The translations under genes were made by a program, and so were the position numbers. The notes under the pieces are model-generated. The model did no database searches. It saw only the letters and a program-made list of their open reading frames with translations, and was not told where the DNA came from. Positions 1 through 5,880 of a stretch of 11,023 bases of DNA are shown here, in pieces. The stretch's first letter is position 1. Each line of letters starts with the position of its first letter. The stretch comes from Chloroflexia bacterium (lineage in GTDB: Bacteria; Chloroflexota; Chloroflexia; QHBQ01; JADMIH01), in the NCBI GenBank assembly GCA_025927935.1, contig JAICKM010000164.1, positions 1 to 11,023 on the forward strand, read 5' to 3'.

Positions 1-4
1 GGCA

Positions 5-28
5 GGGCCACAGAGGGGAAAGTGGCCC
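5..28. other. Hairpin of unknown role at the window start
   Basis: GGGCCAC at 5-11 is the exact reverse complement of GTGGCCC at 22-28, with a 10-nt loop. No run of T follows on either strand, so it is not a clear intrinsic terminator. It may lie at the 3' end of a gene cut off by the window edge. Confidence 0.3.
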
Positions 29-83
29 GCGCATTGGGACTATTCTAGGCGGGGAACGCGACCTTGCCCCTTTCAAGGACTTA

Positions 84-111
84 TTGCTTTTTCCGCCCAC
101 TATGCTATAAT
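84..111 (+). promoter_or_regulatory. Promoter of the first toxin-antitoxin operon
   Basis: The -10 box TATAAT at 106-111 carries an upstream TGC, making an extended -10. A fair -35 candidate, TTGCTT at 84-89, sits 16 nt upstream. Transcription would start near 118, giving a leader of about 54 nt before the ATG at 172. The 17-nt sequence TATGCTATAATGGAAAC at 101-117 recurs exactly at 2594-2610, in front of the second toxin-antitoxin operon. Confidence 0.75.
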
Positions 112-125
112 GGAAACCCTAGCAT
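102..125. promoter_or_regulatory. Inverted repeat over the first TA promoter (candidate operator)
   Basis: ATGCTA at 102-107 and TAGCAT at 120-125 are perfect inverted half-sites separated by 12 nt, so their centres are 18 nt apart. They span the -10 box and the predicted transcription start. Type II antitoxins usually repress their own operon by binding such sites. That this is the operator is inference. Confidence 0.4.
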
Positions 126-171
126 CAACGCAAGCGTAATTTGTTTCGAGACCCAGGGAGTGAGGCACCGC

Positions 172-498
172 ATGGCGGAACCAGAGCCGGCATCCGAAGA
201 ACGTGAAGGTGGCGTTCCCATTAACTGGGAACAACCAGGTGATATACCAACCTACTATGCGACAAATATTGTCATTCAATCGCTGGGGCAGGAGTTTCTC
301 CTGAGTTTTTATGAGGTGCGGCCCCCCATTATAACGGGTTCTCTAGAGGAGCATACGGCAGAATTCGCACAAGGAATCCCGGCCAAATGTGTTGGGCGCA
401 TTATCGTCTCGCCAGGCCGTCTTCAACAGTTTTCCACTCTCTTACAGAAACATCTAGAGCATCTCCTAGCGAATCAGGAACCCGTGGAGGAAACCTAA
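172..498 (+). CDS. DUF3467-like protein, first gene of a TA operon
   Basis: This 108-aa acidic soluble protein has no signal peptide or membrane segment. After a disordered, Glu-rich N-terminus (residues 1-22), residues 25-100 follow the layout of DUF3467 proteins: a Tyr-Ala-containing strand (IPTYYATNIVIQ), a strand ending in FLLSFYEVRPP, then GRIIVSPGRLQQFSTLLQKH leading into a helix. The family is usually about 100 aa and has no established function. The start is the ATG with GAGG 6 nt upstream; a longer reading frame to position 64 runs through the promoter and is rejected. The stop shares one base with the next start (TAATG), so translation is probably coupled to the antitoxin. A role in toxin-antitoxin control is inferred only from position. 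The family call is from pattern memory and is moderately sure. Confidence 0.65.
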   Translation: MAEPEPASEEREGGVPINWEQPGDIPTYYATNIVIQSLGQEFLLSFYEVRPPIITGSLEEHTAEFAQGIPAKCVGRIIVSPGRLQQFSTLLQKHLEHLLANQEPVEET

Positions 499-800
499 TG
501 CCCTCTGACAAGTATCAACCAGTCACTGCCGTGAGTAACGGGGACGCTATGCCCTCGTTGCTGCTTCAGATAATCGAATCACGCGAAACAACCATGCATG
601 TTCGCACGGAAGTCGCGTTCTCCTCTCGCCGGGCCGATCTATATAGAGCTTTCACTACGCCCCCTGGCGCCCCTACCTCTGACCAGGCATGGTACTGGAC
701 TCCTGAATGGCAAGCCAGGGAGCGCGAAGCCGAGGCCGATCTGCGCGCTGGACGGTACGAGGACTTTGACTCGATGGACGATTTCCTTGCGTCATTGTAA
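498..800 (+). CDS. Probable type II antitoxin
   Basis: This 100-aa protein probably neutralises the RelE-like toxin encoded 17 nt downstream. The clearest evidence is its C-terminus (residues 66-100): WTPEWQARE, then an acidic helix with EADLRAGRYEDFDSMDDFLAS. That arrangement is typical of the toxin-binding tail of many antitoxins (E-A-D-x2-A-G-R, then a D-S-hydrophobic-D-D-F-L-A-x-L ending). The N-terminal 60 residues, where a DNA-binding domain would be expected, match no fold I recognise, so the antitoxin class is not assigned. The ATG at 498 is chosen because GGAGG ends 7 nt upstream and the codon overlaps the previous stop (TAATG). In-frame ATGs also exist at residues 18 and 33 (M18, M33), and a shorter form is possible. 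It probably acts in the cytoplasm and represses its own operon; that is family knowledge, not something shown here. Confidence 0.7.
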   Translation: MPSDKYQPVTAVSNGDAMPSLLLQIIESRETTMHVRTEVAFSSRRADLYRAFTTPPGAPTSDQAWYWTPEWQAREREAEADLRAGRYEDFDSMDDFLASL

Positions 801-817
801 CGACGGCCGGTGTGTGA

Positions 818-1093
818 GTGAAATATCGACGTACGGACTCGTTCAAAAAGGCATACGATAAATTGCCGCAAGAGTTACAGGAGAAGGCGAAAACAGCCTT
901 CTCTCTTTTTAAGCAGAATCAGAGCCATCCCTCGCTTGGCATAAAGAAGATGAAAGGACGTGCTGAGATCTGGGAAGGCCGGCTGACGGAGGGATACCGA
1001 TTCACTTTCCATTATGAACGTGACGCTACCGGGGAGCTATGGTGTGTGTTCCGTAATATCGGCCCACATAGCATCCTGGATATTAACCCCTGA
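818..1093 (+). CDS. RelE/ParE-family toxin
   Basis: This 91-aa basic protein resembles RelE-superfamily toxins, most of which are ribosome-dependent mRNA endonucleases. Visible signatures are the N-terminal helical hairpin (SFKKAYDKLPQELQEKAKTAF, about residues 8-28), then HPSLGIKKMKG at 37-47, IWEGR at 51-55, a strand around R61 (YRFTFHYE), and the C-terminal strand with RNIGPH at 79-84. These give the small alpha/beta RelE core, and the length is normal for the family. The start is GTG, forced by an in-frame stop 6 nt upstream. No good ribosome binding site precedes it, so translation probably depends on coupling to the antitoxin gene, which ends 17 nt earlier. Whether it cuts mRNA or acts on gyrase like ParE cannot be told from sequence alone. 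Confidence 0.85.
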   Translation: MKYRRTDSFKKAYDKLPQELQEKAKTAFSLFKQNQSHPSLGIKKMKGRAEIWEGRLTEGYRFTFHYERDATGELWCVFRNIGPHSILDINP

Positions 1094-1126
1094 CTACACC
1101 TACATCCTCCAAGTCTCTAAAGTCCG

Positions 1127-1169
1127 CACCGCGCGCCGTCCTTGTCTCCGGGGGCGGCGCGCGGTGTTT
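1127..1169 (+). terminator. Hairpin terminator of the first TA operon
   Basis: A perfect 12-bp GC-rich stem, CACCGCGCGCCG (1127-1138) with CGGCGCGCGGTG (1155-1166), encloses a 16-nt loop and begins 33 nt after the toxin stop. Only TTTG follows, so the T-tract is short. The stem is strong enough to suggest termination or 3'-end protection. Confidence 0.65.
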
Positions 1170-1345
1170 GTCTCAAGCGCACCCGGTTACTTGCCGGAGT
1201 AGGGATGCGCGCGTATCACTAGTCCTGTTGTTCGCGTCGAAGTGCGACTATAGCCGTTCTATCGCGCGGCTCGGCGTCATGTGACTTGAACCATGTTCTC
1301 GTCGTTCCCGCATACGGCGGTGCGTAGGTTCGCGGAGGCGCCTGC

Positions 1346-1699
1346 TTACTCTAGCTCCCGCCGCCCCGGTTCCGCGCCGGTCACGGCCCGCAGGTGCGCC
1401 TCGGTCTCGGCGAGTGTAGCCTCCACCAGGTGTATCCGGGCCACGAGTCGCGTGACCCGGTCGTGAGCCTGGCGCCACTCATCGCGCGCTTGCTGGGCCG
1501 CGCCGCGTAGCTGGCCGGCTTCCTCGCGCAGGTGCGTAGCCAGGGCCTGGAGGTACGCCGCCTCCATCACTGGCGGTTCCGTCCGCACCCCTGGGCTGGG
1601 CGCGGCCCAGGGACGGCTGGGAAGAGCCACGCTGGATTCCCGCGCGGATGCGGCGCAACCCGTCCGCGCGGGGGTGGGAGAATCCGTCCCATGTGTCAT
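1346..1699 (-). CDS. Small coiled-coil protein, function unknown
   Basis: I do not recognise the family of this 117-aa protein. The first 43 residues are rich in Pro, Ala, Ser and Thr and look disordered. From M45 to about residue 107 it is a continuous alpha-helical stretch rich in Ala, Leu, Arg, Glu and Gln, with heptad-like spacing of Leu/Val/Ala (for example LVARIHLVEATLAETEAHL). That suggests a coiled-coil dimer. No signal peptide or membrane segment is seen. The ATG at 1699 is supported by AAAGGA 9 nt upstream on the - strand; the longer frame to 1741 lacks such a site. It lies on the strand opposite the TA operons, 183 nt after the zinc-ribbon gene, and may be co-transcribed with it. 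High GC makes chance open frames common here, so confidence rests on the ribosome binding site and the helical composition. Confidence 0.5.
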   Translation of the reverse strand: MTHGTDSPTPARTGCAASARESSVALPSRPWAAPSPGVRTEPPVMEAAYLQALATHLREEAGQLRGAAQQARDEWRQAHDRVTRLVARIHLVEATLAETEAHLRAVTGAEPGRRELE

Positions 1700-1882
1700 C
1701 GATCTGGTTCCTTTCTCTGCCGCGGGGTGGGGCGGCCTCAATCTGCTGATCGGGCGTCAGTGACGTGCGTCGCGATGATTTCCGTATGTATGTTGGTGCG
1801 AGCATTCGAGATCGCGCCCAGGGGACTTATGGCCGCGCGGGCCTGATACCGTGGGGTGTGGCTGCTTCCCGTTGTCTCTGCT

Positions 1883-2152
1883 CTAGTGGATTCCGACCAG
1901 TTCCATCACTGCCGGAAGGGCCAGGATGGCAAAGCCCAGCAGCCCGACCGCGAGGAGACCCGCCAGCATCCAGCGGTTGGGCGGCCGGCCCGGTCTGGTT
2001 TGCGGGCGGGTTGCTACCCCATCGGCATGAGGTTCCTCAGCCGATAGTATTCGCCGCAGGTCGGCCACCGCCGTCAGCGGTTGCCCACAATGCGGGCAGA
2101 GGCGCCAGGCGGGTTGGATCGGTTTTGCGCAGTCGGGACAAGTCAGGGGCAT
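1883..2152 (-). CDS. Zinc-ribbon protein with one C-terminal membrane segment
   Basis: This 89-aa protein carries CPDC at residues 5-8 and CPHC at 19-22, spaced as in a small zinc ribbon that binds one zinc ion through four cysteines. A short charged linker with proline/arginine repeats (about 37-60) leads to a single hydrophobic segment at about 62-82 (MLAGLLAVGLLGFAILALP), and the chain ends seven residues later. This gives a cytoplasmic zinc ribbon on a tail anchor. Such zinc-ribbon membrane proteins are common and mostly uncharacterised, so no specific role is assigned. The ATG is well supported: AAGGAG lies 6 nt upstream on the - strand. It is probably the first gene of a short - strand unit with the coiled-coil gene. 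I see no clear promoter. Confidence 0.8.
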   Translation of the reverse strand: MPLTCPDCAKPIQPAWRLCPHCGQPLTAVADLRRILSAEEPHADGVATRPQTRPGRPPNRWMLAGLLAVGLLGFAILALPAVMELVGIH

Positions 2153-2598
2153 CGACGACTCCTTGGGGCGATATGCAGGCTACAGCAGTGGGGCCACGCG
2201 GGGCATTTTGCTCCTTGGACGTGCGCCACTCCCCCAGATCTTACCCCGACCACTCCGCGGGCACTAGGGCCGGACGGGGTACAGCCGCTCCCGCTCCGGT
2301 GGTCCAATAGTCCCTATTTATCCTACCCCCAACTCTAGTACGACGTTGCTCGTGGGACAGCACTCATATCCCGGAGATCGTGGCCTTGTAGTATGGCGAA
2401 TGCCTTCATCGCATATTCTTCGGTTTTCGCCATTTCCCAGTGCTGTGCCGGTCCCGATAATCACGCCGGGGATTTGGGTTGGCGTATCACCGCCACACCT
2501 GGCGAGAATCAACGCAACCACGAGTAGGGGCAGGCCACGTAAGAGGCCGTGCCGGATCGCCTGGTACGTCCAGCTTCCGATTGCATTTGAACCTATGC
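2153..2598. other. Gene-poor gap upstream of the second TA promoter
   Basis: No convincing gene is seen here. The interval must hold the promoter of the - strand zinc-ribbon gene, but I could not identify one. A hairpin at 2270-2299 pairs CCGGACGGG with CCCGCTCCGG through one bulged base, with an 11-nt loop and no T-tract. Two overlapping - strand frames between 2318 and about 2595 have some protein-like stretches, including a hydrophobic patch (LLRGLPLLVVALILA), but lack good starts and may be remnants of a decayed gene. Confidence 0.4.
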
Positions 2599-2628
2599 TA
2601 TAATGGAAACTCTACTGAGATCCATAGC
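2594..2628 (+). promoter_or_regulatory. Promoter of the second toxin-antitoxin operon
   Basis: TATAAT at 2599-2604 is preceded by TGC, an extended -10. No good -35 box is present; TTCCGA at 2575-2580 is the best-spaced candidate. The 21-nt segment 2594-2614 matches 101-121 at 20 positions. An imperfect inverted pair, GCTAT (2597-2601) and ATAGC (2624-2628), spans the predicted start and could be an operator. The leader is about 50 nt. Confidence 0.7.
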
Positions 2629-2663
2629 GTTCTTTAAACAGGGTAGGAAAGGGGGCGTCCGGC

Positions 2664-3023
2664 ATGGCGGACACGTCGAAGTTGCGCAAGAAGCATACTC
2701 CAATTTATCATGACATTTCGGAGTTACCAGCCGAGGGCTTGCCCTCTCGTGATCGGGCACTGCTGGCGCAAATCTGGGATAAACTAACCCCCGGTACACA
2801 GGAAACGATGATACGCTTGGTTCACGACTTGGCGGCAACGGCGGCGGCTCCGACCGAGCATCGCCCGCGCGATCCGCAGGTTGCGGAAGCAAGCAGCGAC
2901 TATGAAACGCGCGAAATCTTAGCCGATCCCGATCTGATGGCAGGTTTGCACCAGGACATCGCCGATCCTAATGAGGGTGAACTAATCCCTTGGGAGCAGG
3001 TTAAGCGAGATTTGGGTCTGTGA
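2664..3023 (+). CDS. Probable type II antitoxin with an unusual N-terminal region
   Basis: This 119-aa acidic protein probably neutralises the RelE-like toxin whose GTG start overlaps its stop by 4 nt (GTGA). The C-terminal part is the recognisable one: REILADPDLMAGLHQDIAD (about 83-101) then GELIPWEQVKRDLGL (105-119). This E-I-L-x-D-P...G-E-x-I-P-W-E-E/Q-V-K ending is typical of RelB/Phd-like antitoxin tails that wrap their toxin. Residues 1-75 are less usual: a basic stretch (KLRKKH) and a helix, IWDKLTPGTQETMIRLVHDL (37-56), followed by an Ala/Pro linker, rather than a clear Phd/YefM or ribbon-helix-helix domain. AAAGGGGG ends 8 nt before the ATG. Repression of the operon through the upstream inverted repeat is inferred. 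Confidence 0.8.
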   Translation: MADTSKLRKKHTPIYHDISELPAEGLPSRDRALLAQIWDKLTPGTQETMIRLVHDLAATAAAPTEHRPRDPQVAEASSDYETREILADPDLMAGLHQDIADPNEGELIPWEQVKRDLGL

Positions 3024-3352
3024 ATTATCAGGTTGTATTACGCCCTTTAGCAGTACAACAACTTGCCGCTATCAAGGATCGCCGGGAGCGCGATCTCATT
3101 GCGAAACGAATTGACGAGCTAGCGGAGAATCCTCTCGGCTTGGGAAAGCCATTAACCAAAAAGCTGCGAGGCTACCGCAGTGTGCGGGCCGTCGGTCAGC
3201 GCTACCGAATCATCTATCGTATCGACGACAACCGTGTATTGGTAATCGTAGTTGCGCTAGGTTTGCGGCGCGAGGGTAGCCCCGACGACATTTATACGAG
3301 AACGCAGCAATTGGAAGGCAGCGGGCAACTAGAGCCTGATCCTAACGCGTAA
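3020..3352 (+). CDS. RelE/ParE-family toxin
   Basis: This 110-aa basic protein is a clear RelE-superfamily toxin, expected to cut mRNA in the ribosome when free of its antitoxin. The order of elements is MNYQVVLRPLAVQQLAAI (first strand and helix), a second helix near RERDLIAKRIDEL (22-34), NPLGLGKPLTKKLRG (37-51), then the core strands YRSVRAVGQRYRIIYRI (52-68) and VLVIVVALGLRR (73-84), ending DIYTRT (90-95). R56, R61, R83 and Y92 are placed like the basic and aromatic residues important in RelE toxins, but residue-by-residue equivalence is not proven. The start is GTG, overlapping the antitoxin stop by 4 nt, so synthesis should be coupled. The 15-residue tail after the core (QLEGSGQLEPDPNA) is polar and probably dispensable. 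Confidence 0.9.
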   Translation: MNYQVVLRPLAVQQLAAIKDRRERDLIAKRIDELAENPLGLGKPLTKKLRGYRSVRAVGQRYRIIYRIDDNRVLVIVVALGLRREGSPDDIYTRTQQLEGSGQLEPDPNA

Positions 3353-3371
3353 TTCCTCCCTCCCTGACCGC

Positions 3372-3420
3372 GCCGCCCCACACGCTGCGCGGCTACCAGC
3401 CGCCGGCCCAGCGGGGCGGC
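3372..3420 (+). terminator. Nested hairpin after the second TA operon
   Basis: GCCGCCCC (3372-3379) pairs perfectly with GGGGCGGC (3413-3420). Inside lies a second perfect stem, GCGGCT (3389-3394) with AGCCGC (3398-3403), with a 3-nt loop. ATTTG follows, only a short T-tract. It lies 20 nt after the toxin stop and probably ends the operon. Confidence 0.6.
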
Positions 3421-3497
3421 ATTTGTGGTATAGTAGCGCTGTGCCCGCGCCCCCGGTCGCCATCCGCGCGGGCCGCTCCGTTCCCGGTTGCTGAATC

Positions 3498-3506
3498 TGG
3501 TATAAT
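3498..3506 (+). promoter_or_regulatory. Extended -10 promoter of the lipid-glycan operon
   Basis: TGG followed by TATAAT (3501-3506) forms an extended -10. The region 17 nt upstream does not resemble TTGACA, as is common for extended -10 promoters. Transcription would begin near 3513, giving a leader of about 90 nt before the GTG at 3602. A second, weaker match, TGGTATAGT (3426-3434), lies just after the upstream hairpin. Confidence 0.65.
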
Positions 3507-3601
3507 AGAGGTTGCGGCAGCGCCAGGGGCGTATCCAGCCGATCAGGCGAGTGTATGCCTATTTTAGCAGGACGCCGCCGTATGGAAAGGACTCAACCAA
3601 C

Positions 3602-4405
3602 GTGACCATGGGCGCTCCCCCACCCGCTCCCGGTGCGCCGGTGTCCGCCGGCCCACCCAGCCGGCCCCCCGGCCACGGCAAAGCGGATCTACATATTCAT
3701 TCCACCTACAGCGACGGGATCGACTCCATTCCGAAGATCCTGGACTTTGTCGAGCACCAGACCGACCTGGATATTATTGCCATCGCTGACCATGACGATG
3801 TGCGCGGCGCCCACGAGGCGCGCGAACTCGCCGCGCGGCGCGGGTATCGCGTGCAGGTGATCATGGGCACCGAGATCACTACCCGCCAGGGCCATTTGCT
3901 GGCGTTGTTTATCGAGCGCGACTTCCCGATGCTGAAATCGTTGCGGGCTTCGGTGGATATGATTTATGAGGCGGGCGGGCTGGTGATTGCGCCCCATCCG
4001 CTCTGCAAGTTGACGGCGAGCATCCAGGAGAAGGCGTTGCTGGAGGTGCATAACAGCCCGGCGCCGTTCCACGGGATGGAGACATTTAATCCCAGCGTGG
4101 CCGGGCGCGTCTCGCACACTCAGGTCACCGCGCTGAACGCGCAACTCCACCTGCCCGAGTTCGGCGGCAGCGATGCCCATGCCCTGTCGATGATCGGGAT
4201 GGGCTACACCTATTTTCCCGGTTCGACGGTGGAGGATCTGAAGGCGGCGATTGCGGCCCGCACGCTGATCGCCGGCGGCCGCTTCATGAACTTCCGCGAT
4301 CACGCCATCATTGCCGCGCCCAATCTCTGGCGCAGCATGATCGTGTCCCCGGCCTACAAGGTACAGCGGGCGGTACGCCGGGGTGTCCGCAAGCAGGTGA
4401 CATGA
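3602..4405 (+). CDS. PHP-domain metal-dependent phosphoesterase
   Basis: This 267-aa protein has all PHP-domain metal-binding motifs: DLHIHSTYSDG (29-39), IAIADHDD (59-66), GTEIT (89-93), APHPL (130-134) and GGSDAH (188-193). PHP enzymes hydrolyse phosphate esters with a cluster of two or three metal ions. The length fits the stand-alone YciV/TrpH-like branch, not a polymerase or HisK. Residues 4-25 are a Pro/Gly/Ala-rich lead-in. The start is GTG with AAAGGA 10 nt upstream; an ATG two codons later is an alternative. The open frame extends to TTG 3512, but that codon sits at the predicted transcription start and is unlikely. It is the first gene of an operon with a lipid glycosyltransferase (4-nt overlap) and a phosphatidyltransferase. 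A lipid-phosphate or inositol-phosphate substrate is therefore an attractive but unproven guess; nucleotide or RNA substrates known for the family remain possible. Confidence 0.9.
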   Translation: MTMGAPPPAPGAPVSAGPPSRPPGHGKADLHIHSTYSDGIDSIPKILDFVEHQTDLDIIAIADHDDVRGAHEARELAARRGYRVQVIMGTEITTRQGHLLALFIERDFPMLKSLRASVDMIYEAGGLVIAPHPLCKLTASIQEKALLEVHNSPAPFHGMETFNPSVAGRVSHTQVTALNAQLHLPEFGGSDAHALSMIGMGYTYFPGSTVEDLKAAIAARTLIAGGRFMNFRDHAIIAAPNLWRSMIVSPAYKVQRAVRRGVRKQVT

Positions 4406-5766
4406 AGATTTGCCTGGTCTCGCCGTATGACTATCCGTATCCGGGCGGCGTTACCGAACACATTAAGGGCCTGGAAAAGTACCTGCGCCTGCGCGGCCAT
4501 CAGGTCATGATTCTCGCGCCTTCGTCCAATGAGGATGCCCAATTCGTGCCTGATAACGTGCGCCGGGTGGGGGATGTGGTCGAGTTGCCGGCGAACGGCT
4601 CGCGGGCACGCATCTCCTTCTCGCTGGGTATCAGCCGGGTCGTGCGCGATATCCTGACCAGCGAAGCCTTCGACGTGATCCATCTCCATGAGCCGCTGAT
4701 GCCCATGGTGCCGCTGATCGTGCTGCGCCAGTCGGAGACCTGCAACGTCGGCACCTTCCACGCCTTTGGCGATGAGAGCCTGGCCTACGCCGCGGCCCGC
4801 CCGCTGCTGCGCGGCTATTTCGAGCGGCTGCATGGGCGGATCGCCGTCTCGGCGGCGGCGCGCGAATACGTCAGCCAGTATTTTCCGGGCGACTACACCA
4901 TTATCCCGAACGGGATCGACGTGGCCCGTTTCAGCGCGCCGCTGGCGCCTATCGCCCGCTATCGTGATGGGCGGCCCACGGTGTTGTTCGTGGGCCGTTT
5001 TGAAGAACAGCGCAAAGGGTTCCGCACCTTGCTGCAAGCGTTGCCGTTGGTGCGCACGGTCTGTCCCGACGTGCGTGTCGTCGTCGTCGGCAAAGGCGAT
5101 CCTGAACTGTTCGCCGATCTCCTACCGGAAGAGCCGGATGTGGTCGAATTTGCCGGTTATGTGAGCGCCGCCGAGTTGCCGCGCTACTACCAGAGTTGCG
5201 ATGTCTATTGCGCGCCCTCGACCGGGCAGGAAAGCTTCGGTATCGTGCTGCTGGAAGCGATGGCCGCCGGGGCGCCCGTCGTGGCGAGCCGCTGCGTGGG
5301 CTACGCGGCGGTGATGTCGCACGGCAAAGAGGGCTTCCTGGTCGAACCGCGCTCCCCGGAAGCCCTGGCTGTCGCCCTCGTGCGGGTGCTGAGCGACCGA
5401 CCCCTGCGCCAGACCATGGTGGCCCACGGGCGCGAAACCGCCCTGCGCTACGACTGGCCGGTGATCGCGGCGCGCGTCGAAGCGTTTTATGAGCAGGCGC
5501 GCGACCGATTCCTCGCCGAGGGGGGGCCGCCTGACCGCTTCTCGCTGCGCCGGTTGCGTAATCTTACCCCGCTGAGCGGCGCGACTAATGTGAATATCTG
5601 GCCCCTGGCCGACGAGTTGGAACAAGGTCTGGATCGTGCTACAGCCCGTATTAGCGACTTGCTCGGCGTGGATACCGACGGATCGCTCCGGCGCCGGCGG
5701 CGAACCGGCGCCGGCCGCCGGGCGGATTCCGGCGGGGACGAGGATCACGCTGCCGATTCTGAATAG
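4402..5766 (+). CDS. PimA-like GT4 glycosyltransferase
   Basis: This 454-aa protein is a retaining GT-B glycosyltransferase of family GT4, expected to transfer a sugar (mannose if PimA-like, from GDP-mannose) to a lipid head group at the inner face of the membrane. Recognisable elements are the glycine turn PYPGGVTEH (12-20), ANGSRARISF (64-73), HLHEP (94-98), FHAF with H120 aligning to the catalytic His of PimA, GRFEEQRKG (198-206) with R199 and K205 for the donor phosphates, and the E-x7-E region in QESFGIVLLEAMAAG (276-290). These match mycobacterial PimA closely, including NGS after a Pro/Ala strand. About 70 C-terminal residues (385-454) exceed the GT core and end in an Arg run (430-434) and an acidic tail. 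ATG overlaps the PHP stop by 4 nt (ATGA). The next gene is a CDP-alcohol phosphatidyltransferase, supporting a phosphoglycolipid acceptor. Confidence 0.88.
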   Translation: MKICLVSPYDYPYPGGVTEHIKGLEKYLRLRGHQVMILAPSSNEDAQFVPDNVRRVGDVVELPANGSRARISFSLGISRVVRDILTSEAFDVIHLHEPLMPMVPLIVLRQSETCNVGTFHAFGDESLAYAAARPLLRGYFERLHGRIAVSAAAREYVSQYFPGDYTIIPNGIDVARFSAPLAPIARYRDGRPTVLFVGRFEEQRKGFRTLLQALPLVRTVCPDVRVVVVGKGDPELFADLLPEEPDVVEFAGYVSAAELPRYYQSCDVYCAPSTGQESFGIVLLEAMAAGAPVVASRCVGYAAVMSHGKEGFLVEPRSPEALAVALVRVLSDRPLRQTMVAHGRETALRYDWPVIAARVEAFYEQARDRFLAEGGPPDRFSLRRLRNLTPLSGATNVNIWPLADELEQGLDRATARISDLLGVDTDGSLRRRRRTGAGRRADSGGDEDHAADSE

Positions 5767-5808
5767 TGAGGGCGGGCCGCTGCTGTGGGCCGCCGACGAC
5801 AGGACTCC

Positions 5809-5843
5809 GGGCGCCGTTAGGCTGTGCCGGCATCCTGGCGCCC
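5809..5843 (+). other. Hairpin between the glycosyltransferase and phosphatidyltransferase genes
   Basis: GGGCGCC (5809-5815) and GGCGCCC (5837-5843) can pair over a 21-nt loop. No T-tract follows. It may be an mRNA processing or pausing site inside the 114-nt gap of the operon, but GC-rich sequence forms such stems easily. Confidence 0.3.
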
Positions 5844-5880
5844 CCGGCCCTGAAGGGGGCTTTGTGGGAGGAGACTGACG

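Noticed and set aside
1..48. Open frame ending in GRATEGKVARALGLF and a TAG stop, possibly the tail of an upstream gene
   Set aside because: Only 15 codons are visible and another frame is also open here, so it cannot be called.
64..171. N-terminal extension of the DUF3467-like gene to position 64
   Set aside because: It would run through the -10 promoter box, while the ATG at 172 has a good ribosome binding site.
1532..2338. Several + strand open frames across the - strand zinc-ribbon and coiled-coil genes
   Set aside because: They have low-complexity, Pro/Arg/Gly-rich translations, no ribosome binding sites, and overlap the better-supported zinc-ribbon gene.
3512..3601. Longer start of the PHP gene at TTG 3512
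   Set aside because: The codon lies at the predicted transcription start and has no ribosome binding site; the GTG at 3602 has AAAGGA upstream, and the extra residues match nothing in PHP domains.
3689..4303. Long - strand open frame opposite the PHP gene
   Set aside because: It is antisense to an unmistakable PHP domain, has a composition typical of GC-rich shadow frames (Arg, His, Gln, Ala rich) and has no motif.
4354..5748. Long - strand open frames opposite the glycosyltransferase
   Set aside because: They are shadows of the GT4 gene, with no recognisable domain or coherent start.
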